Origin: an uncultured Gemmatimonadota bacterium
GTDB taxonomy: Bacteria; Gemmatimonadota; Gemmatimonadetes; Gemmatimonadales; GWC2-71-9
NCBI GenBank assembly: GCA_946887295.1
Contig: CAMPKP010000113.1
Location: forward strand, 1 to 11,980
Reading direction: 5' to 3'
Length of the DNA: 11,980 nucleotides
A program made the translations under genes and the position numbers. Under the pieces are notes generated by a model. It searched no databases. It was not told the origin of the DNA and saw nothing but the letters and a program-made list of their open reading frames with translations. The stretch's first letter is position 1. Each line of letters opens with the position of its first letter. This document shows positions 1 through 5,935 of this stretch, one piece after another.

Positions 1-482
1 CGCTCAGCGGCCAGCGACCCGGCGGGCGTGGCGCTGGTGTAGGCGCTCGCGGCCCCGTCACGGTAGACCAGGTCGCCGCCCGAGTGCCCGACCTGGATAC
101 CCAGCGCTACCAGACCGAAAGCGCCCGCGGTGGCTCCGAACCGGGCAGCCCGGCCCGCTGCGCCGGGGAGCAGCCCGGCCGCAGTGACGAGAAGCAGTGC
201 GCCCGACAAGGCCAGAAAGCGCTCGGCGCTCTCCTCGTGCTGGTGCAGTGAGGACTCCGCCACGACGGATTCCACCTTGTCCTCCTCCCCCTCACCGGTC
301 TCCACGGCGACCCAGCTGCTCAGTGCCAGAGCAGCTGCTGTAGCGACCGGGACGGTCCAGGCCCGCGCCGGCCGGGCACCGCGCCGAAGGGCCCACAGCG
401 CCGCGACTGCGGCCAGGGGGAGCAGGAAGAGCAGGACTATCGGAAAGTGAACCACCGCGGGGTGGAGCGGCTCGGGTAACAT
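1..482 (-). CDS. DUF2231 family integral membrane protein (partial, runs off left edge)
   Basis: Reading the minus strand from ATG at 482 gives 160 codons open to the window edge. The protein begins MLPEPLHPAVVHFPIVLLFL, with the LHPAxVHFPI signature of DUF2231 proteins, and near residues 129-142 has IQVGHSGGDLVYRDG, the family's second conserved block. Hydrophobic segments lie at about residues 12-30, 44-60, 89-109 and 117-131, giving roughly four membrane helices. The histidines in both blocks (H7, H12, H133) are the typical conserved ones and are often suspected to bind a cofactor, but the function is unproven. GGAG lies 6 nt before the ATG. The family is usually about 150-170 aa, so little is missing. 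It is divergent from the LuxR-type regulator at 608, with 125 bp between them. The family call is firm; no function is claimed. Confidence 0.85.
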   Translation of the reverse strand, partial: MLPEPLHPAVVHFPIVLLFLLPLAAVAALWALRRGARPARAWTVPVATAAALALSSWVAVETGEGEEDKVESVVAESSLHQHEESAERFLALSGALLLVTAAGLLPGAAGRAARFGATAGAFGLVALGIQVGHSGGDLVYRDGAASAYTSATPAGSLAAE

Positions 483-512
483 CAGGATCTCCGGTTGAGG
501 TCGTCGTACCTT

Positions 513-537
513 ATGGTGTGGGCTTGCCGCCCACCAT
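513..537. promoter_or_regulatory. Imperfect inverted repeat in divergent intergenic region
   Basis: ATGGTGTGGGC and GCCCACCAT are near-complementary arms around a TTGC-type centre; the left arm has two extra bases. The repeat sits 30 bp before the DUF2231 start, between two divergent genes, where an operator or mRNA hairpin would be expected. The sequence shows only the symmetry. A bound regulator, perhaps the neighbouring LuxR-type protein, is a guess. Confidence 0.3.
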
Positions 538-541
538 CCGG

Positions 542-554
542 CATGCGACGCATG
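542..554. promoter_or_regulatory. Perfect 6-1-6 palindrome, candidate operator
   Basis: CATGCG-A-CGCATG is a perfect palindrome with a single central base. It lies mid-way between the divergent DUF2231 and LuxR-type genes, 54 bp upstream of the latter. Size and symmetry suit a dimeric helix-turn-helix regulator, but a 13-bp palindrome can occur by chance in GC-rich DNA. No recognisable FNR/CRP consensus is present. Confidence 0.3.
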
Positions 555-607
555 TGCCGACGAAAGTGCCATGAAATCGCTCGGTTCCGGCAAATGACGG
601 GGGTCTG

Positions 608-1138
608 ATGGAGGACGAGACGCGGGGAATGCGGCTGATGTTGGCGGCGGTGCTGACGGCCATCGTCGTGGGCGGGACCGTGGACCTCGTGCTCGACGCG
701 CCGACGCGCTGGCTCTCGGTGCACGTGGTGTTCGAGCTCGGCCTCATCCTGGGAGGGTTGGCCGGCGCAACCTGGCTTTGGCTCAACTGGAAGCGGGCAG
801 CCGAATCGGCTCGAGGGCTCCAGCGGTCCCTGATCGAGCGCCAGGGCGAGCGAGACGAGTGGCGCGAACGGGCGGCGCAGTCCCTCCAGGGCCTCGGCCG
901 GGCGGTGAGCCAACAATTCGCGGACTGGGGCCTCACACCGGCCGAGCGCGAGGTGGCGCTGCTCCTGCTCAAGGGCAAGAGCCACAAGGAGATCGCATCC
1001 GCCACCGGACGCAGCGAGCGGACCGTCCGGCAGCATGCGATCGCCGCCTACCACAAGGCTGGTGTCGGAGGGCGGGCCGAGCTGGCGGCGTTCTTCCTCG
1101 GCGACCTCAGCCTTCCACCCGCTTCGTCCATGGGGTAG
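608..1138 (+). CDS. Membrane-anchored LuxR-type helix-turn-helix regulator
   Basis: This 176-aa protein has two predicted membrane helices (about residues 9-29 and 38-59). A basic, charged stretch follows (about 62-92, probably coiled coil), then a C-terminal LuxR/GerE-type helix-turn-helix at about 109-165. The latter starts LTPAEREVALLLLKGKSHKE and continues through IASATGRSERTVRQHA, the classic recognition-helix pattern. There is no receiver or ligand-binding domain, so any signal would be sensed at or in the membrane. A G-rich Shine-Dalgarno-like run (GGGGG) lies 5 nt before the ATG. The gene is divergent from the DUF2231 gene and 62 bp upstream of hemN on the same strand, so it may control either neighbour or itself. 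The fold is confident; target and signal are unknown. Confidence 0.85.
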   Translation: MEDETRGMRLMLAAVLTAIVVGGTVDLVLDAPTRWLSVHVVFELGLILGGLAGATWLWLNWKRAAESARGLQRSLIERQGERDEWRERAAQSLQGLGRAVSQQFADWGLTPAEREVALLLLKGKSHKEIASATGRSERTVRQHAIAAYHKAGVGGRAELAAFFLGDLSLPPASSMG

Positions 1139-1200
1139 CCCCCACCCTTTCACCCGAACTTCCGGTTTTCTTCACAGGCCGACGACTATGTAGTTCGTCC

Positions 1201-2559
1201 ATGCGAACATTGGTGCGGGACCTGCCGCCTGAGCTTCTCGCCAAGTACGCGGGTCCGGCCCCGCGCTACACCAGCTACCCGCCCATCCCGGCCTGGAGCC
1301 GGAGCGTCGGCCCGGCCGAATATCGGACGGCGCTGGAGGCCGCCGCTCAGGATCCGGAAGAGCCCGTCTCACTTTATATCCACGTGCCGTTCTGTCCCCG
1401 GCGCTGCCTTTACTGCGGGTGCAATGTCACCATCACCCGCCGCGCGGACCGGCTCGACGGCTACCTCGAGCACCTCGCGGCCGAGCTCGACCTGATCACG
1501 GACATCCTGGGCCGCGATCGCCGGGTTGCACAGGCGCATCTGGGCGGCGGTACACCGAACCACCTCGATAACGATCAGCTGAGCCGGCTGCGGGCGATGC
1601 TGGACGCACGCTTCGAACTGGCACCGGACGCCGACACCTCGATCGAGGCGGATCCCCGCCTCTCCTCGGCGGCGCAGCTCGCCCACCTGCGGTCATTGGG
1701 GTTCCGCCGGGTGAGCTTCGGCGTCCAGGATCTCGACCCCGATGTCCAGCGCGCCATCGGGCGCGTGCAACCGGTGGAGCAGGTTCGTCGTGCGATGGGG
1801 GCGGCCCGGGACACCGGGTTCGAGAGCGTCAACGTCGATCTCATCTATGGGCTCCCGGAGCAGACGCCCGACCGCTTCCGCCGGACGATCGAGGAAATCG
1901 TGGAGCTTGCCCCGGAGCGGATTGCGTGCTTCGGGTATGCCCACGTGCCCGCGTTGCGGCCGCACCAGGAGGCCCTGCAGCGGTACCGGCTGCCGGATCC
2001 GGCCGAGCGGTTCGACCTGTTCCGCCTCGCGATCGAAGGGCTCACGACGGCGGGATACGAGTGGATCGGTCTCGACCAGTTCGTTCGGCCGGACGACGCG
2101 CTGGCGCGCGCGGCGAGGAGCCGGCGACTCCACCGCAACTTCAACGGATATACCACCATGCCTGCCGCGCACCTGGTCGCCGCCGGCATGAGCGCGATCG
2201 GTGAAGTGGGCGGGTGGCTGGTGCAGAACACCGCCGATCTCGGCGACTGGCACGCGGCGATCGCGGCAGGCGGGCTCGCCACGGTTCGGGGACACCGGCT
2301 GACCGAGGACGATCGCCGCCGCCGCGCCGCGATTCTCAGCCTGATGTGCCACCTGGAGCTGCCGCTCGAGCTCGCCGATGGGCTCGAAGCCGGGCTTCGC
2401 CGGCTCCTGGCATTCGCGGCCGACGGGCTGGTCGAGCGGCAAGGAGAGGTGCTGCGGGTGACGTCCATCGGCCGGTACTTCCTGCGCACACTCTGCACCG
2501 CTTTCGACGCCTGCCTTCCCGAGGCCCGGGAAGCACGGCCGATGTCCGGAGCGATCTAG
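1201..2559 (+). CDS. hemN: Oxygen-independent coproporphyrinogen III dehydrogenase (HemN)
   Basis: The product is a 452-aa radical-SAM enzyme that oxidatively decarboxylates coproporphyrinogen III to protoporphyrinogen IX without oxygen, in cytoplasmic heme synthesis. The iron-sulfur motif is CPRRCLYCGC at residues 65-74. Its C65, C69 and C72 bind the cluster, and the extra C74 gives the CxxxCxxCxC form typical of true HemN. The glycine-rich SAM motif GGGTP is at 115-119. The N-terminal block PRYTSYPP (21-28), which precedes the barrel in genuine HemN, is present, arguing against the HemW paralogue. ATG 1201 is chosen because the family alignment begins here. The frame is open far upstream (to 778), but that part lies inside the LuxR-type gene. 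No strong ribosome-binding site is visible. Length matches the family (about 450). Confidence 0.96.
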   Translation: MRTLVRDLPPELLAKYAGPAPRYTSYPPIPAWSRSVGPAEYRTALEAAAQDPEEPVSLYIHVPFCPRRCLYCGCNVTITRRADRLDGYLEHLAAELDLITDILGRDRRVAQAHLGGGTPNHLDNDQLSRLRAMLDARFELAPDADTSIEADPRLSSAAQLAHLRSLGFRRVSFGVQDLDPDVQRAIGRVQPVEQVRRAMGAARDTGFESVNVDLIYGLPEQTPDRFRRTIEEIVELAPERIACFGYAHVPALRPHQEALQRYRLPDPAERFDLFRLAIEGLTTAGYEWIGLDQFVRPDDALARAARSRRLHRNFNGYTTMPAAHLVAAGMSAIGEVGGWLVQNTADLGDWHAAIAAGGLATVRGHRLTEDDRRRRAAILSLMCHLELPLELADGLEAGLRRLLAFAADGLVERQGEVLRVTSIGRYFLRTLCTAFDACLPEAREARPMSGAI

Positions 2560-2625
2560 CAGCCGATACAAAGTTTCACCGGCGCTTCATGGATTCGTCA
2601 TTGGCCGCCTGATAGCTTCCCGACC

Positions 2626-3210
2626 ATGAGAGCACATCCCGTATCCCACACCCACGCGGCCCTGCCGCTCGCCATGGCCATCGCCACGTTGCTTTCGGCT
2701 CCCGCCTCCGCACAGGACACCGGTCCCGCGCACCCGGGTGCGCCGCGGCCAGCCGCCATCGCGATTCCGGCGGCCATGAAGGCCGAGCACGACGCGATTC
2801 ACCAGCGGCTGGTCCGCGCCACGAGGGCGCCCGGCCGAACCGGTGAAGCGGCACGCGCGCTCGCCGCGGTGCTCCACCCCCACTTCGTCCGCGAGGAGCA
2901 GATCGCGCTTCCGCCGCTCGGCCTGCTGGCGCCGCTCGCGCGCGGCGAGTTCGCGCCGGAGCTGACGGCGGTCCTCCCCCTGACCGATTCACTCCGTGCC
3001 GAGCTGCCACGCATGCTGCAGGAGCACAAGGCGATTCACGCCGCCACGGTGCACCTGGGCGAAGTGGCGCGTGCCGAGTCGAACGCGGAGGCCGCGGATC
3101 TTGCCGCGACCCTCGCCGGGCACGCCGAAGCCGAGGAGGAGCTGTTCTACCCCGCGGCGCTCCTGGTGGGCGAGGTCGTCAGAACACGTGCGGCGGCACA
3201 CCGCCGGTAG
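2626..3210 (+). CDS. Exported hemerythrin-like (HHE domain) protein
   Basis: This is a 194-aa protein with an N-terminal signal peptide (hydrophobic stretch at about residues 11-27, cleavage probably after ASA at residue 29). The remainder is a predicted four-helix hemerythrin/HHE domain. Candidate di-iron ligands fall in the expected order: H55 in AEHDAIH, H86 and E90/E91 in HPHFVREE, H134 in QEHKAIH, and H166 with E170/E171 in GHAEAEEELFYP. Hemerythrins bind oxygen or nitric oxide, or act in iron and oxidative-stress handling; a periplasmic form is less common than the cytoplasmic ones. The gene lies 66 bp after hemN and 30 bp before the membrane-protein gene, so co-transcription is plausible. 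There is no clear Shine-Dalgarno. The substrate is not deducible. Confidence 0.85.
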   Translation: MRAHPVSHTHAALPLAMAIATLLSAPASAQDTGPAHPGAPRPAAIAIPAAMKAEHDAIHQRLVRATRAPGRTGEAARALAAVLHPHFVREEQIALPPLGLLAPLARGEFAPELTAVLPLTDSLRAELPRMLQEHKAIHAATVHLGEVARAESNAEAADLAATLAGHAEAEEELFYPAALLVGEVVRTRAAAHRR

Positions 3211-3240
3211 ACCTCAACACGCAGCAGGAAGGAGCTCGTC

Positions 3241-3876
3241 GTGCAACCGACATCTTCATCGCCCGGCCCGCGTACCGACAGCCCGCGTACCGACGGCCCG
3301 CGCACCGACGGCCCGCTAGCAGAGCAGCCGACGGCCCGAGTGGACCCGATCCGCATGCCGCCGGCGGAGCTGCTGGAGGCCGCGCTCCCCGGGCTCACCC
3401 TCGCGCTGTTCACGGTGCTCTTCGGCTTCGCGATGGGCGGGATCTTCGGGTTGAACGAGGGCATGATCAAGGGCCGGCTCGCCGCTTCGGCGGCGGCCGT
3501 GACCACCACCGTCTACGAGGGCGACGTCGCCGCCGCCGAGCCGGTGCTCGCCAAATCCTGGGCTTACATGCAGCGAGCCCACCTGCACGCCGGGGCCATC
3601 GGCACCGCCGCGATCGGCATGATCCTGGTGTTGCTCCTGATCGGTACGACCCGCTCGACCATGCGGGTCCTCAGCCTCGCGCTCGGCGCCGGCGGCCTGG
3701 GCTATTCGGTCTTCTGGATGTGGGCGGGGTTCATCGCCCCGGGCCTCGGCAGTACCGGGGCCGCGAAGGAGTCACTCCGATGGCTCGCGATGCCCTCGGC
3801 CGGCGCCGTGATGCTGGCTGCGGCGGCCGTCGTGGTCCTCTGCGTCCGCGCCATGGTCCGCGGACCGCATCGGTGA
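3241..3876 (+). CDS. Four-helix integral membrane protein, function unknown
   Basis: This 211-aa protein starts with GTG at 3241, 6 nt after a strong Shine-Dalgarno AGGAAGGAG (3226-3234). That site decides the start. Residues 1-40 form a hydrophilic Pro/Thr/Arg/Asp-rich tail built partly from a PRTDG-type pentapeptide repeat. Membrane segments are predicted at about 49-70, 112-134, 142-167 and 184-203. A conserved-looking QRAHLHAGAIG (111-121), with H114 and H116 at the start of helix 2, could bind a metal or heme, but this is only inferred. The family is not recognised. Its position just after hemN and the hemerythrin gene suggests a redox or gas-related role without proving one. Confidence 0.75.
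   Translation: MQPTSSSPGPRTDSPRTDGPRTDGPLAEQPTARVDPIRMPPAELLEAALPGLTLALFTVLFGFAMGGIFGLNEGMIKGRLAASAAAVTTTVYEGDVAAAEPVLAKSWAYMQRAHLHAGAIGTAAIGMILVLLLIGTTRSTMRVLSLALGAGGLGYSVFWMWAGFIAPGLGSTGAAKESLRWLAMPSAGAVMLAAAAVVVLCVRAMVRGPHR
3267..3311 (+). repeat. Three tandem 15-bp units inside the membrane-protein gene
   Basis: The unit CCCGCGTACCGACGG occurs three times in a row with one or two base differences; a fourth truncated copy starts at 3312. Because 15 is a multiple of 3, copy-number change would add or remove PRTDG/S pentapeptides in the N-terminal tail without shifting frame. Confidence 0.8.
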
Positions 3877-3901
3877 GACCGCGTGTGGTGTCCGCGTCGG
3901 G

Positions 3902-3930
3902 TTGACTGCCCGATCCCCCGGGGCTAGCAT
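3902..3930 (+). promoter_or_regulatory. Candidate vegetative promoter of the 86-aa mini-protein gene
   Basis: TTGACT (3902-3907) and TAGCAT (3925-3930) are separated by exactly 17 bp. They match the sigma-70 consensus at 5/6 and 4/6 positions. Transcription would start near 3936-3938, about 42 nt before the ATG at 3979. It is the best-spaced match found in the window, in a stretch outside any other gene. Confidence 0.6.
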
Positions 3931-3934
3931 GCCG

Positions 3935-3970
3935 ACAACGAATCGCTCACAGACAACGGATCGCTCACAG
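3935..3970 (+). repeat. Two 18-bp direct repeats in the mini-protein leader
   Basis: Units 3935-3952 and 3953-3970 (ACAACGAATCGCTCACAG and ACAACGGATCGCTCACAG) differ at one base and abut exactly. They fill nearly the whole predicted untranslated leader between the inferred transcription start and the Shine-Dalgarno AGAGGG. Possible roles are a tandem operator, an RNA-binding element or simple slippage; the sequence does not decide. Confidence 0.75.
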
Positions 3971-3978
3971 AGGGATGC

Positions 3979-4239
3979 ATGGTTTCTCACGAGGCGCGAC
4001 AGCTCGGTAGCTCCCGGCGCGGCCGGCACGCCATCCGGCGGGCTCGTCCGTGCGCGGAGACCGCGCGCCTGCGCCATGCCCGGACGACCCTTCCGCGAGG
4101 CGTGCACCGGACGCGGGTGTCCGAGATGCGCGCTCCACGGGTGCGCGGGAAGATCCGGCTGTCCGGAGCTTCGCGTCGTCACCCGTTCCGGCCTCTGGAG
4201 CGCATCATGGCCCTGACGCTGTTCCCCTTCACGGGGTAA
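3979..4239 (+). CDS. Arginine-rich mini-protein, copy A (novel small family)
   Basis: The product is an 86-aa, strongly basic protein of no recognised family. Residues 38-76 align without gaps to residues 13-51 of the 61-aa protein encoded at 5566-5751 on the other strand. They share 23 of 39 positions, including an uninterrupted RGVHRTRVSEMR core. Within that core the two genes differ at five bases, all third-codon synonymous changes, which supports real coding. An N-terminal Arg/Ala-rich extension (1-37) and a hydrophobic tail ending LTLFPFTG are specific to this copy. AGAGGG lies 4 nt before the ATG. The gene has its own TTGACT/TAGCAT promoter candidate and a terminator hairpin 30 bp downstream. 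High Arg content could mean nucleic-acid binding, but no domain is visible. ATG 3979 is the only good start in frame. Confidence 0.6.
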   Translation: MVSHEARQLGSSRRGRHAIRRARPCAETARLRHARTTLPRGVHRTRVSEMRAPRVRGKIRLSGASRRHPFRPLERIMALTLFPFTG

Positions 4240-4269
4240 GCCTCAGCCGAGCCATCGGCGAGCATGTCG

Positions 4270-4310
4270 TCGCCCCTCCCGCGCTCCTGCACGGGGGGGC
4301 GATTCATTTT
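4270..4310 (+). terminator. Rho-independent terminator after mini-protein copy A
   Basis: The arms TCGCCCCTCC (4270-4279) and GGGGGGGCGA (4293-4302) form a 10-bp stem with one G-U pair and a 13-nt loop. The T-rich tail TTCATTTT (4303-4310) follows. It lies between copy A and the 148-aa gene, separating their transcripts. Confidence 0.65.
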
Positions 4311-4374
4311 CGGATAGTCAACCGGCGCAGCCCGTCGCGCCTTCGGCCGGCGGGGGACGCCTCAGGAGGAGAGC

Positions 4375-4821
4375 ATGCGAATACAGGCGGAGAATGCGGG
4401 GTCGGGATTCGTACTGTACCAGGGCGATCGCAGGATCGGCTACCTGCGCGGAGATCTCGTGGGATTCATGGGCTTTGCCACCGAGACGGAGGCGGCGCAG
4501 GCGGCCTCTCTCGCGCATCGGGCGCTCGTCCGACGCCGCGCCGGCGCGGCCGCGGGCTCTTCCGACGAGTATTTCTTCGGACACACGGAGGAAGGTCAGT
4601 ACGTGATCGCGCGGAGCGGCCTGATCGCACGGCTGGTTCCTCCCGACCCGGTGACCGGCGAGGACGCCTGGGGATTCGAGACCTCGCTCGAGCCGGAGGA
4701 GAGCGTGGGCATTTTCGCGATGGCTCGCGCCCGACTGATGTGGAGCGCGCTCCGCGCGAGCGGCGTGACGAGACGGATGTCACAGTTCACGGCCGCAGTC
4801 TCACCGGATGCCGCGAGCTGA
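4375..4821 (+). CDS. Hypothetical protein, 148 aa
   Basis: A strong Shine-Dalgarno (AGGAGGAG) lies 2-3 nt before the ATG, and codon use is typical of the window, so the gene looks real. The product is soluble, with no signal peptide or membrane segment. The first part reads as short beta strands (GFVLYQGDRRIGYLRGDLVG, residues 11-30) and continues into an Ala-rich helix (37-60). A second block contains DEYFFGHTEEGQYVIARSG (64-82), and the last third includes WGFETSLEPEE (99-109). The two blocks suggest a duplicated small alpha/beta unit of strand-turn-strand then helix, but this is only a visual impression. The family is not recognised and no function is proposed. It converges on the minus-strand SFPASDPP gene across a strong hairpin. 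Confidence 0.7.
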   Translation: MRIQAENAGSGFVLYQGDRRIGYLRGDLVGFMGFATETEAAQAASLAHRALVRRRAGAAAGSSDEYFFGHTEEGQYVIARSGLIARLVPPDPVTGEDAWGFETSLEPEESVGIFAMARARLMWSALRASGVTRRMSQFTAAVSPDAAS

Positions 4822-4850
4822 TCCAGACGGTCGCACCTTCCAGCCGACGA

Positions 4851-4884
4851 GACGCCGGGCTGCCTACTGCAGCCCGGCGTCTTT
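4851..4884 (+). terminator. Strong hairpin terminator between convergent genes
   Basis: GACGCCGGGCTGC (4851-4863) and GCAGCCCGGCGTC (4869-4881) form a perfect 13-bp stem with a 5-nt loop, followed by TTT on the plus strand, where it would end the 148-aa gene. On the minus strand the right arm encodes the last codons of the 63-aa protein and the loop holds its TAG stop (4864-4866). That side lacks a clean T tract, so termination there is less certain. Confidence 0.8.
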
Positions 4885-5055
4885 CTTCGCCTGGTCGAGC
4901 CGGGAAGCGAGCGTCCCCCACGCGGGTGGATCGCTGGCGGGAAACGATTGCTCCCCCATCTCATCGATCAGTTCCTCGATCGCCTGTCGCCGCGCCTGCC
5001 GTGCGGCCTCCGCGAGGTCGCCTTCGCGCCGCTGAGTTCGTTTGGTACCGCTCAT
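4864..5055 (-). CDS. Small SFPASDPP-motif protein, 63 aa
   Basis: This short hydrophilic protein has an N-terminal charged helical region (residues 10-33, EGDLAEAARQARRQAIEELI and following). The motif EQSFPASDPPAW at 35-46 then follows. It is found in many small, uncharacterised bacterial proteins, commonly as EESFPASDPPSW. ATG 5055 is chosen because it has GAGGTG 5-6 nt upstream. The frame extends further upstream to 5223 but overlaps the DksA-like gene's 3' end. It lies 62 bp downstream of that gene on the same strand, so the two probably share a transcript. The stop codon is inside the loop of the convergent hairpin. Function is unknown for the whole family. Confidence 0.75.
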   Translation of the reverse strand: MSGTKRTQRREGDLAEAARQARRQAIEELIDEMGEQSFPASDPPAWGTLASRLDQAKKDAGLQ

Positions 5056-5117
5056 CGCTGCACCTCTGCCGACGTTCTCATTTGCCCGAGCGCCGGCCGG
5101 CTCGCTCCGGCGCCCCC

Positions 5118-5444
5118 TCAGCCCTGGAGCGACAACCGGCCCCAGCTGCAATCCGCGCACACGGTCGTCTCGGGAATCACGGCCAGCCGCTCGTACGAAA
5201 TGGACGAACGGCAGCTCGCGCACACCCCGAATCCCTGGCCCTCCATCCGACGCAGAACCTCGAGAATCTGCAGAGCGCGCCTGCGGCTCTGCGGGGAGAG
5301 ACCCCTCAAAGCTTCCGGGTCGGAGACATCTGCGCCAGGGGCAAGGCGGCGGAGCTCTCCTTCCAGCTCCGTCCGCAGCTCGGAGTACCGGGTGTCGGCC
5401 GCGGCTGATTCCAGGTTCTTACGGCGCCGGGTCGGTGTACGCAT
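5118..5444 (-). CDS. TraR/DksA-family C4 zinc-finger protein (short)
   Basis: The protein is 108 aa with an N-terminal basic segment, a helical region (about residues 12-70) and a C-terminal zinc finger C75-x2-C78-x17-C96-x2-C99. The spacing is the one used by DksA/TraR proteins, and the block GFGVCASCRSSISYERLAVI is typical. DksA-type factors insert a coiled coil into the RNA polymerase secondary channel and modulate initiation with ppGpp. This one is shorter than E. coli DksA (151 aa) and has no obvious acidic DxxDxA tip, so polymerase binding is plausible but a DksA-like effect is uncertain. AGGAGGG stands 5 nt before ATG 5444, fixing the start. It is followed by the SFPASDPP gene on the same strand. 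Confidence 0.85.
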   Translation of the reverse strand: MRTPTRRRKNLESAAADTRYSELRTELEGELRRLAPGADVSDPEALRGLSPQSRRRALQILEVLRRMEGQGFGVCASCRSSISYERLAVIPETTVCADCSWGRLSLQG

Positions 5445-5500
5445 GTATCCCTCCTGTTCGACAACTGAAGTTCAAGAGCTCGAGCATGAGCGAGGCGTGC

Positions 5501-5535
5501 AAACGCCCCACCTGCGACGGAGCGCAGGTGGGGCG
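5501..5535 (-). terminator. Rho-independent terminator after mini-protein copy B
   Basis: CGCCCCACCTGCG (5504-5516) and CGCAGGTGGGGCG (5523-5535) form a perfect 13-bp stem with a 6-nt loop. Read on the minus strand it is followed by TTT (5503-5501). It lies 30 bp beyond the stop of copy B and before the DksA-like gene, so it would end the copy B transcript. Confidence 0.7.
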
Positions 5536-5565
5536 ATGGGCTACTCGCCTGATGGCAGTGGTCGA

Positions 5566-5751
5566 TCAGCCCATGGATCCGGGCAGCCGCACGGCCGGGA
5601 AGCGCTCCAGAAACCGGTATGGGCGGGGACGCGAAGATCCGACGAATGGGATTTCCGCAATCGCCGCCGGAACTCGCATCTCGGATACCCGGGTCCGGTG
5701 CACACCCCGGGACAGCACCTGGAGCCTTCGCCCCGCCCGCGAAACGGTCAT
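5566..5751 (-). CDS. Arginine-rich mini-protein, copy B (novel small family)
   Basis: The product is a 61-aa basic protein beginning MTVSRAGRRLQVLSRGVHRT and paralogous to the 86-aa protein at 3979-4239 (23 of 39 aligned residues identical, with the shared core RGVHRTRVSEMR). ATG 5751 is chosen because GGGGAG stands 4 nt upstream. Extending to the next in-frame ATG (5829) would cross the candidate promoter. Conserved features beyond the core are a proline two residues after it, an isoleucine, a G-x-S-R segment, then PxRxLER near residues 44-50. The C-terminus after LER differs from copy A. No known domain, signal peptide or membrane segment is visible. It has its own promoter candidate (5784-5813) and a perfect terminator, so it seems to be a monocistronic unit. 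Confidence 0.65.
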   Translation of the reverse strand: MTVSRAGRRLQVLSRGVHRTRVSEMRVPAAIAEIPFVGSSRPRPYRFLERFPAVRLPGSMG

Positions 5752-5783
5752 CTCACTCCCCTGAAAATTCGTAGGCGCTCGAC

Positions 5784-5813
5784 AAAATAAAATCGCGCAC
5801 CGGTTGCGGCCAA
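5784..5813 (-). promoter_or_regulatory. Candidate promoter of mini-protein copy B
   Basis: On the minus strand TTGGCC (5813-5808) and TATTTT (5789-5784) are 18 bp apart, each 4/6 to the sigma-70 consensus. They sit in the most AT-rich patch of the window. The inferred start of transcription is near 5777, about 26 nt before the ATG at 5751. Confidence 0.4.
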
Positions 5814-5935
5814 CTGTCGCCGCGCTCAAGACGGACGCGACTTCCGATGGGACATATAGCCGCGTTCGACCCCACGGTCAAGCGAAACCCGAGCGCCGCG
5901 GCTCGAGCTCCGTACTCGTACATGATTCCATGGGC

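Noticed and set aside
778..1200. N-terminal extension of hemN by 141 codons
   Set aside because: The extension overlaps the well-supported LuxR-type gene in another frame and is Arg/Pro/Gly-rich shadow sequence; HemN homology begins at ATG 1201.
1693..2571. 292-aa open frame on the minus strand across hemN
   Set aside because: Antisense shadow of a strongly recognised gene in GC-rich DNA; no domain and no ribosome-binding site.
2590..2625. TAGCTT box 7 bp before the hemerythrin ATG, as a leaderless promoter
   Set aside because: No -35 element at the right distance could be found and the hexamer is a weak match.
3935..3970. Direct repeats as a CRISPR fragment
   Set aside because: The two units abut with no spacer and there are no cas genes.
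4050..5408. 452-aa plus-strand open frame
   Set aside because: It runs through two hairpin terminators, the 148-aa gene and two minus-strand genes; the composition is shadow-like (Arg/Pro/Ser-rich) with no motif.
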